Part shown: one piece after another, positions 1 to 4,659 of the stretch
Layout of the letters: every line of letters begins with the position of its first letter
Numbering within the stretch: position 1 is the first letter of the stretch
Source of the DNA: DAOTUL01 sp034437435
GTDB taxonomy: Bacteria > Chloroflexota > Anaerolineae > Aggregatilineales > Phototrophicaceae
Length of the DNA: 5,819 bases
NCBI GenBank assembly: GCA_964417785.1
Contig: CAYQJO010000267.1
Location: 1 to 5,819 of the forward strand
Direction: 5' to 3'
Program-made: the position numbers and the translations under genes
The notes under the pieces: generated by a model
The model's input: only the letters and a program-made list of their open reading frames with translations
What the model was told of the DNA's origin: nothing
Databases searched by the model: none

Positions 1-53
1 GGACGCGATTTTTCGCGTCCGCCGTGAGAATAGCTATTTTCTTGGAAACGCCT
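1..53 (+). repeat. 53-bp direct repeat, left copy (REP-type hairpin plus conserved tail)
   Basis: Bases 1-53 are identical to 2515-2567 in the same orientation; identity breaks at base 54. The first 20 bases form a hairpin with an 8-bp stem (GGACGCGA pairing with TCGCGTCC) and a TTTT loop. The rest is a non-repetitive tail containing the 10-bp palindrome AATAGCTATT at 29-38. In the right copy the hairpin is preceded by GTAG; here the window begins exactly at the hairpin, so the element probably extends off the left edge. It lies 75 bp beyond the galK stop, in intergenic DNA. The identity and hairpin are seen directly; assignment to a REP-like dispersed family is inferred from the related units at 2466-2596. 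Confidence 0.85.
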
Positions 54-57
54 TATT

Positions 58-92
58 GTACGGGTGGTTTTGATCGGTGACACCACCCGTAC
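58..92. terminator. Strong inverted repeat downstream of galK, possible operon-end hairpin
   Basis: An 11-bp perfect inverted repeat (GTACGGGTGGT at 58-68, ACCACCCGTAC at 82-92) encloses a 13-base loop, 36 bp after the galK stop on the minus strand. Its position suits a transcription end or a 3' mRNA-protecting structure for the kinase-galK unit. Read on the minus strand it is followed by AATAAGG, not a T-run, so it is not a canonical rho-independent terminator. It could instead be a degenerate repeat element related to the adjacent hairpin at 1-20, although its head is GTAC and not GTAG. Confidence 0.4.
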
Positions 93-127
93 CCCGGAAG
101 ATGAGAACCTGAAGGATGGGCAATACC

Positions 128-1267
128 CTACCCCATGATCTCCGCGCCTTCGGCAGCGTGACAGATATACACCTGCGGCGGAAGCTGCGCGTCGTAGGTG
201 TAGTGTTGCAGGACGTAATCGGCGAAGGGTTCGGCCCGTTCGGCAGCGACCAGCGCCACCGCACAACCGCCGAATCCGGCCCCGGTCATCCGCGCACCGT
301 ATACCGCGTCGTGCTGGCGAGCGATGTCTACGATCTGGTTGAGCGCATCCGATGACACCTCGTAATCGTCGCGCAGACTGTCATGGCTGGCGTTCATCAA
401 CTGGCCCAGCGTTTTTGCGTCACCCGCTCGCATGGCATCACAGGCTTTGAGTGTGCGCTCGTTCTCGGTGATGATGTGTCTGGCCCGCTGCCATACAATC
501 GGATCGAGACCACCGCCCTTCTCCTCGAACGCCGCGTAATCGACATCGCGCAGCGCCGGGACCCCGAAGAAGCGTGCCGCTTCCTCACACTGCGACCGGC
601 GCTCGTCATAGGCTCCGCCGACCAACCCGCGCCGTGTACCCGTATCCAGCACCAGCACGGCGGTCCCCGGCGGCAACTGCACCAGATCGGTCTCCAATGA
701 GCGGCAGTCGATCAGCAGCGCGTGATCCTGTTTGCCCGCCGCCGAGATCATCTGGTCCATGATGCCGGTACTGACACCCACCCATTGATTCTCCGCCTTC
801 TGGCCGAGTTTCGCCATGCGCGGCGCATCCCAGGCAAAGCCGGATACGGCGGCGAACGCCTGCGCGGTCGCCATCTCCAAAGCCGCCGAGGAAGATAAAC
901 CCGACCCGACCGGCACATCACCCATAATCACGCCTTCCCAACCTTTGAGGGTGAAGCCATCTTCCTGCAAGGCCCAGGCCACCCCCTTGATGTACTCCGC
1001 CGGGCCGATCTCGGCTTTCTGCAGGGCGTCCAGGTCAATCTCATGATACTCGTCCAGATTGAGGGCATGGACGTTCACATGGCGGTCTGCACGCGGGCGC
1101 AGGGCGATCCAGGTAGCGCGGTCAATCGCCATCGGCAGGACAAAGCCATCGTTATAGTCGGTGTGTTCGCCAATGAGGTTCACCCGGCCCGGTGCGCGGA
1201 CCACGAAGGTCGGGGCTTCCTCATAGCGCTGTTGAAATACTTCGCGGATTTCGTCGTAAATGCTCAC
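128..1267 (-). CDS. galK: Galactokinase (GHMP kinase family)
   Basis: ATP-dependent phosphorylation of alpha-D-galactose to galactose 1-phosphate, first committed step of the Leloir pathway, cytosolic. The 379-residue product has the normal length of bacterial galactokinases. All family landmarks are visible: the galactokinase signature GRVNLIGEHTDYNDG at residues 27-41 (R28, E34, H35 and D37 as sugar/catalytic residues), the phosphate-binding motif PVGSGLSSSAAL at 119-130, GIMDQ at 168-172 with catalytic D171, and the third GHMP motif GARMTGAGFGG at 324-334. The start codon is GTG at 1267-1265, followed by AGC ATT TAC. It is chosen because AGGAG lies 9 bases upstream and the N-terminus matches the family. 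The upstream kinase gene ends 12 bp before it, so the two are almost certainly cotranscribed. The stop is TAG at 130-128. No truncation or missing residue is seen. Confidence 0.97.
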   Translation of the reverse strand: MSIYDEIREVFQQRYEEAPTFVVRAPGRVNLIGEHTDYNDGFVLPMAIDRATWIALRPRADRHVNVHALNLDEYHEIDLDALQKAEIGPAEYIKGVAWALQEDGFTLKGWEGVIMGDVPVGSGLSSSAALEMATAQAFAAVSGFAWDAPRMAKLGQKAENQWVGVSTGIMDQMISAAGKQDHALLIDCRSLETDLVQLPPGTAVLVLDTGTRRGLVGGAYDERRSQCEEAARFFGVPALRDVDYAAFEEKGGGLDPIVWQRARHIITENERTLKACDAMRAGDAKTLGQLMNASHDSLRDDYEVSSDALNQIVDIARQHDAVYGARMTGAGFGGCAVALVAAERAEPFADYVLQHYTYDAQLPPQVYICHAAEGAEIMG

Positions 1268-1276
1268 TTTTTCTGG

Positions 1277-1282
1277 CTCCTA
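1277..1282 (-). promoter_or_regulatory. galK Shine-Dalgarno overlapping the upstream stop codon
   Basis: On the minus strand the sequence TAGGAG holds both the TAG stop of the nucleotidyltransferase-kinase gene (1282-1280) and the AGGAG ribosome binding site of galK (1281-1277), 9 bases before the GTG start. Ribosomes terminating on the first gene sit on the galK initiation site, which points to translational coupling. This also supports GTG as the galK start. Confidence 0.75.
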
Positions 1283-2422
1283 ATCCGACTCGCGCCGGAT
1301 GACAACATGAATCGATTGTTCAATGGGTTTTTCTGCGATGAAAATCAAATAGCCCCCGCCGCCAGCCCCGGACAGCTTCCAGCCAAGCGCACGGTCACGA
1401 TACTCATCGATCATGGCATGGATGGCTGGATTCACCATACGCGGGAACATGGCGATCTGCGCCTCGAACGACTCGCGGAAAGCCTGCCCGAAGGCGGCCA
1501 GATCGCGGTCGATGACGGCCTGCCATGCGGTGTCGGCGGCTTCGGCCAAACGTCGCGCCCCATCTGGTGTGATATGGGTGTTTTCCAGCGGATTGTATTC
1601 CGGCGTGCGCGGGTCGAGCGGAATCAGATGCATGGACTGCTCCACGAACTGCATCGCCAGTTCATCACGCAGCATGTCGATGGACTCCGGCCAGTAATCG
1701 CCGGCGTAGTTGGATTTGTTCAATCCAGGCATGGCGATACCGATGGAGTCCTGGGAACCGGAGACCATCTTTGTACCCGGCGGGTTATCCCAGCAAAAGA
1801 GCAGCTTTGCCAGTCGTTCCGGATCGCCGGTGGGCAGTCGCGGCCCCCACAGATCAATGGCGGCGTTGCGGGTACTGGTCGCCATGCCGCTGCGCTCGTT
1901 GAAGTCGATAGTCGGTTCGATGGACGCGGTAATCACCGGGCCGGGGTGATGCTTCGAGACGAAGGGTTGATCCAGCCAGCCACCGGCAATGTCCACCCGG
2001 TAGGGTACGCGGTTGATGTCACGCAGGGAGGTGGTCGAACGCGGTGTCAGGTCGGCGTGTGGGGTACGTTCCAGCACCACATACTCAATGCTCAATTCGG
2101 CGCATAGCTGGCGCTTGGCCGGGATGTTGCCATCCTGGTTGACCACGAAAATATCGGGGTCAATCTGGCGCAGTTCGTTCTCAAAGTCGAGCATACCCGA
2201 TCCGGTCGAGACGAAGGCATCCTTCACACTGGCGACCGATTTCACCATATAGAGCCGTTCTTCTTCGGAGTTGATCGGTGTGCGGCCTTTGAGATCGTAG
2301 ACGGTCTTATCCGATCCCAGCGCCACATATAAATCGCCGTAGCGCGAAGCTTCATTGAAAAAGGCCACATGGCCGCTGTGCAGCAGATCATAGCATCCGC
2401 TTACCAGGACTTTTTTTGGCAT
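1280..2422 (-). CDS. Bifunctional sugar nucleotidyltransferase / GHMP sugar-1-kinase fusion
   Basis: The 380-residue protein has two catalytic domains. Residues 1 to about 135 form a HIGH-superfamily nucleotidyltransferase like TagD or the C-terminal half of HldE: GCYDLLHSGHV at 9-19 with H15-S-G-H18, LKGRTPINSEEER at 44-56 and the late RSTTSL motif at 128-133. Residues from about 140 form a compact GHMP kinase: RVDIAGGWLDQP at 142-153 (motif 1), GMATSTRNAA at 179-188 (motif 2-like), SGSQDS at 221-226 with probable catalytic D225, and KLSGAGGGGYLIF at 349-361 (motif 3). These last motifs most resemble HddA-type D-glycero-D-manno-heptose 7-phosphate kinases. The inferred role is anomeric phosphorylation of a sugar followed by its transfer to a nucleotide; sugar and nucleotide are unknown. 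The domain is short (about 240 residues), and S226 stands where the usual DQ has Q. ATG is preceded by AGAGGAAA. The gene sits between galT and galK. Confidence 0.85.
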   Translation of the reverse strand: MPKKVLVSGCYDLLHSGHVAFFNEASRYGDLYVALGSDKTVYDLKGRTPINSEEERLYMVKSVASVKDAFVSTGSGMLDFENELRQIDPDIFVVNQDGNIPAKRQLCAELSIEYVVLERTPHADLTPRSTTSLRDINRVPYRVDIAGGWLDQPFVSKHHPGPVITASIEPTIDFNERSGMATSTRNAAIDLWGPRLPTGDPERLAKLLFCWDNPPGTKMVSGSQDSIGIAMPGLNKSNYAGDYWPESIDMLRDELAMQFVEQSMHLIPLDPRTPEYNPLENTHITPDGARRLAEAADTAWQAVIDRDLAAFGQAFRESFEAQIAMFPRMVNPAIHAMIDEYRDRALGWKLSGAGGGGYLIFIAEKPIEQSIHVVIRRESD

Positions 2423-2465
2423 AGGATTTCCTCTTAGGCTTTTCCAGCCCAGTACTCTACATTTC

Positions 2466-2492
2466 TGCGGACGGCAATAATGCCGTCCCTAC
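2466..2492 (-). repeat. REP-like unit A
   Basis: On the minus strand this unit reads GTAGGGACGGCA, then TTAT, then TGCCGTCCGCA. The stem is 8 bp (GGACGGCA at 2469-2476 with TGCCGTCC at 2481-2488 in plus-strand coordinates). It shares the GTAGGGA head and TCCGC foot with units B and C, but its inner stem is GGC/GCC where unit B has GCG/CGC. Confidence 0.75.
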
Positions 2493-2510
2493 CCACAAAC
2501 ATGGGTTTTC

Positions 2511-2537
2511 GTAGGGACGCGATTTTTCGCGTCCGCC
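2511..2537 (+). repeat. REP-like unit B
   Basis: This unit has the GTAG head at 2511-2514, an 8-bp stem at 2515-2522 and 2527-2534 around a TTTT loop, and the GCC foot at 2535-2537. It forms the first part of the 53-bp sequence repeated at window position 1. Its GTAGGGACG head can also pair with CGTCCCTAC at 2484-2492 of unit A (9 bp), so A and B can fold individually or into one larger structure. Confidence 0.8.
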
Positions 2538-2567
2538 GTGAGAATAGCTATTTTCTTGGAAACGCCT
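2515..2567 (+). repeat. 53-bp direct repeat, right copy
   Basis: Identical base for base to 1-53. It starts within unit B and continues through a 33-base tail with the palindrome AATAGCTATT at 2543-2552, ending 2 bp before unit C. Together with the left copy it brackets the fusion gene and galK, with starts 2514 bp apart. Perfect conservation of the non-hairpin tail indicates recent duplication or a dispersed element whose conserved length exceeds the hairpin. Confidence 0.9.
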
Positions 2568-2569
2568 AT

Positions 2570-2596
2570 GGCGGATGCGGCATGCCGCATCCCTAC
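2570..2596 (-). repeat. REP-like unit C
   Basis: It contains the 20-bp perfect palindrome GGATGCGGCATGCCGCATCC at 2573-2592. Read on the minus strand it starts GTAGGGATGCGG and ends CCGCATCCGCC. Compared with unit B, the outer stem pair is T-A and not C-G, a compensatory change that keeps pairing. It lies immediately after the galT stop codon, where it could cap the 3' end of galT mRNA. No T-run follows, so it is not a classic terminator. Confidence 0.75.
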
Positions 2597-2597
2597 G

Positions 2598-3644
2598 TTA
2601 TACCTGTTGTGATGTTTTGTAATGGACGTCGGAGAGCGACCGCAGGCGGTCAGCGGCCTGCTCGGCTGTCAGGTCGCGCTGTGCTTCGGCCATCATCTCG
2701 TAACCGACCATGAACTTCTTGACCGTCGCCGAGCGCAGCAGCGGCGGGTAAAAATGGGCGTGCAGATGCCAGTGGTCGTTGGCTTTTCCATTGTAAGGTG
2801 CGCCGTGCCAGCCCATCGAATACGGGAAAGAGACCTCAAACAGATTGTCGTATCGGGTCAACATGCGCTTGAGAATGTCGGCCAGCGAGTCCTTCTGGCC
2901 GTCGGACAAATCAGGCAGACGCAGCACATGCTGGCGCGGCAGCAGCAGCGTCTCAAACGGCCACACCGCCCAGAACGGCACCAGCGCCAGCCAGTCGTCG
3001 TTTTCGACCACGATCCGCTCGCCGCGACGGACTTCCTCGGCGATGTAGTCCATCAGCAGCGGCCTGCCGTTAGCCTGCAAATAGTCACGCTGGTGGCGGT
3101 CCTCTTTGGTTGGTTCGTTGGGCAGCGTGTCTTCCGCCCAGATTTGACCGTGTGGGTGCGGGTTGGAACAGCCCATGATCGCACCCTTATTCTCGAACAC
3201 CTGCACCCACTGGTAGGTCTGTCCGAGTTCGGCGGTCTGCTCCGACCAGACATCGACCACATTGCGGATGTCGGCCACATGCATCTCTGGCAGCGTCAGA
3301 TCGTGGCGGGGATGGAAGCAGATCACGCGGCAGGTGCCTTTCACGCTTTCCTGACGAAACAGTGGATGATCCGATTCCGGAGACTGCGGCACATCTGACA
3401 GCAAAGCCTGGAAGTCGTTGGTGAAGACGTAGGTGGTTGCGTAATCGGGGTTGGCCTCACCGCTGGTGCGGGTGTTGCGCGGACAGAGATAGCATGTCGG
3501 ATCGTATTCGGGCCGCTCATCGGCGGGCGATGTCTCCTGCTTGCCCTGCCAGGGGCGCTTCATCCGGTGCGGAGACACCAGCACATACTCGCCAGTCAGC
3601 GGATTGTAGCGCCGGTGTGGATGGTCGGTCGGGTCAAATGTCAT
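2598..3644 (-). CDS. galT: Galactose-1-phosphate uridylyltransferase (class I GalT)
   Basis: Exchanges galactose 1-phosphate with UDP-glucose to give UDP-galactose and glucose 1-phosphate through a uridylyl-histidine intermediate; cytosolic Leloir enzyme. The 348-residue length matches the E. coli enzyme, and every known ligand is present one position lower than in E. coli: zinc ligands C51, C54 (CYLC), H114 and H163; nucleophile H165 in the signature NPHPHGQIW (161-169); second-metal ligands E181, H280, H295 and H297 (LHAHFYPPLLRSATV). ATG at 3644-3642 follows AAGGAG with a 6-base spacer. A sigma70-like promoter sits just upstream (3692-3664). The gene lies 45 bp after the TerB gene, and a REP-like unit directly follows its TAA stop. 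It works with galK two genes downstream. Intact and unremarkable in itself. Confidence 0.97.
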   Translation of the reverse strand: MTFDPTDHPHRRYNPLTGEYVLVSPHRMKRPWQGKQETSPADERPEYDPTCYLCPRNTRTSGEANPDYATTYVFTNDFQALLSDVPQSPESDHPLFRQESVKGTCRVICFHPRHDLTLPEMHVADIRNVVDVWSEQTAELGQTYQWVQVFENKGAIMGCSNPHPHGQIWAEDTLPNEPTKEDRHQRDYLQANGRPLLMDYIAEEVRRGERIVVENDDWLALVPFWAVWPFETLLLPRQHVLRLPDLSDGQKDSLADILKRMLTRYDNLFEVSFPYSMGWHGAPYNGKANDHWHLHAHFYPPLLRSATVKKFMVGYEMMAEAQRDLTAEQAADRLRSLSDVHYKTSQQV

Positions 3645-3663
3645 GGCACGCTCCTTATCTCTG

Positions 3664-3692
3664 ATTTTAACACTTCCTCACGGTTGTGACTA
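3664..3692 (-). promoter_or_regulatory. Candidate sigma70-type promoter of galT
   Basis: On the minus strand TAGTCA (3692-3687, 4 of 6 to TTGACA) and TAAAAT (3669-3664, 5 of 6 to TATAAT) are separated by exactly 17 bp. A start near 3657 would give a leader of roughly a dozen bases carrying the galT AAGGAG. The -35 box begins on the TAG stop codon of the TerB-like gene. This would let galT be expressed independently of the upstream gene. Pattern match only; no operator was recognised. Confidence 0.4.
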
Positions 3693-4592
3693 CGCGCCTC
3701 GCCGGTTGGCAGGCAGTTTCAGCTTGGCCTGGATGAAGTCTTCGTGGGTGATGAGCAGGGAACGGGCCACCAGTCGAATCTGCTCGATCTCCTCACGGGT
3801 CGCCAGTCCATCGGCTGCCGCGACCGAGAACAACACATCCAGGAACGCGACCATTTCGTCATAACTACACAACTTCTGGAATTCGCGGGTGAAGCGGAAA
3901 TAATCGACATTCGCCATAGGCATATCGGTGGCGACCTCCGCGACCAGCGTGGCCTCCTCGCGGTTAAGGTCCCAGTTGTTCTGCAATTCCTGGACGATCA
4001 TATCGAACTCAGACTCGGTGACGGTCTCATCGATATGGGCGACATAGCCCATCAATCCCCCCGCCAGCGACAACTTCCACAGGCGGTCGTCAGCGAGGTC
4101 GAGCGACGCTGCATCTTTTTCCAGGCGGCGGCGCACACCGTAATACACTTTATTCTTGATGAACTCATCCAGATATTTCTCGCGGTTGGGGGCCGCCTGC
4201 GCACGCCGGTTGACCGCCCCACCGATGATCTGAGACAGCGCCCCACTCAGACCGAACTCTTTGGAGTCGATGTTGTCCTTGATCTCCTGGATGACGGCGC
4301 GTTCGGCGTCTGTCACCTCACCGTCGGCAGCAGCCAGTTCGTCTAACATCTGAAACACCAGGTCGCGGTCCTGTTTTGAGCGTACCCGGCGGCGTAAATC
4401 CTCGATCAGGCGGATACGTTCTTCCGCGTCCACCGGCGTTTCGATGTAAATATCGAGTTCGGCCCACTCGTGCGACTTCAGCGCCGGGATACGGAACAGC
4501 AGGTCCTTGAGCGCATTGATCTCCTCGTGGGAAACCGTGCCATCCGCCCAGGCGACCGCCACGATAACCTTTGCCAGCGACATAATTAACAT
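3690..4592 (-). CDS. Tandem TerB-like (tellurite-resistance-type) domain protein
   Basis: Predicted soluble all-helical protein of 300 residues built from two TerB-like modules. Each module shows the paired acidic signature of the family: first AVAWADGTVSHEE (12-24) and AAADGEVTDAE (87-97), then AHIDETVTESE (185-195) and AAADGLATREEIE (258-270). Charged helical sequence (about 100-170) separates them. TerB-type proteins bind metal ions and are linked to tellurite or envelope stress and to signalling complexes, but their biochemical role is not settled, so no specific function is assigned. The reading frame is open farther upstream (to 4889), but that would overlap the divergent sensor gene. 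ATG at 4592-4590 is chosen because AAAGGA lies about 9 bases before it; a second ATG at 4583 is possible. No neighbouring terC, terD or terE is seen. It precedes galT by 45 bp. Confidence 0.8.
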   Translation of the reverse strand: MLIMSLAKVIVAVAWADGTVSHEEINALKDLLFRIPALKSHEWAELDIYIETPVDAEERIRLIEDLRRRVRSKQDRDLVFQMLDELAAADGEVTDAERAVIQEIKDNIDSKEFGLSGALSQIIGGAVNRRAQAAPNREKYLDEFIKNKVYYGVRRRLEKDAASLDLADDRLWKLSLAGGLMGYVAHIDETVTESEFDMIVQELQNNWDLNREEATLVAEVATDMPMANVDYFRFTREFQKLCSYDEMVAFLDVLFSVAAADGLATREEIEQIRLVARSLLITHEDFIQAKLKLPANRRGA

Positions 4593-4604
4593 TGATGTTG
4601 TTCC

Positions 4605-4633
4605 TTTCCATCCTACCCGATATTGACTAAAAT
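4605..4633 (+). promoter_or_regulatory. Weak candidate promoter for the PAS sensor gene
   Basis: TTTCCA (4605-4610, 4 of 6 to TTGACA) and TAAAAT (4628-4633, 5 of 6 to TATAAT) are spaced by 17 bp and would start transcription about 20 bases before the ATG at 4660. The 67-bp divergent spacer must also serve the TerB gene, for which no clear promoter could be picked out. The assignment rests on pattern alone. Confidence 0.3.
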
Positions 4634-4659
4634 AACTGAGATCATTCAGAGAATAGCTC

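Larger units (their letters stand above)
2466..2596. repeat. REP/BIME-like cluster of three related hairpin units filling the galT-kinase gap
   Basis: The 175-bp gap between the fusion gene start (2422) and the galT stop (2598) is mostly occupied by three 27-bp palindromic units: 2466-2492 (minus orientation), 2511-2537 (plus) and 2570-2596 (minus). Each reads GTAGGGA at its head and TCCGC at its foot, with a different stem interior and loop. The last unit ends one base from the galT stop codon. Alternating orientation of GTAG-headed hairpins is the known layout of bacterial interspersed mosaic elements. The remaining bases 2423-2465 hold the ribosome binding site of the fusion gene and no convincing promoter. 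Confidence 0.8.

Noticed and set aside
1043..2107. A 354-codon open frame on the plus strand opposite the start of galK and most of the fusion kinase gene.
   Set aside because: It is antisense to two genes with clear catalytic motifs, its translation shows no recognisable domain, and its length is explained by the codon bias of the opposite strand in GC-rich DNA.
2466..2596. The cluster of spaced palindromes considered as a CRISPR array.
   Set aside because: Units alternate in orientation, differ in their interiors, spacers are of unequal length (18 and 32 bp), and no cas gene is present; a REP/BIME interpretation fits better.
2622..3398. A 258-codon plus-strand open frame opposite galT.
   Set aside because: Shadow of galT, whose metal-binding and active-site residues are all intact; no domain or plausible ribosome binding site was seen.
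3744..4346. A 200-codon plus-strand open frame opposite the TerB-like gene.
   Set aside because: Antisense shadow of a gene with repeated TerB-type acidic motifs; no independent support.
4649..4658. GAGAATAGCT just before the PAS gene start, also found in the tail of the 53-bp repeat (26-35).
   Set aside because: A 10-base match without the surrounding repeat sequence; coincidence is likely.
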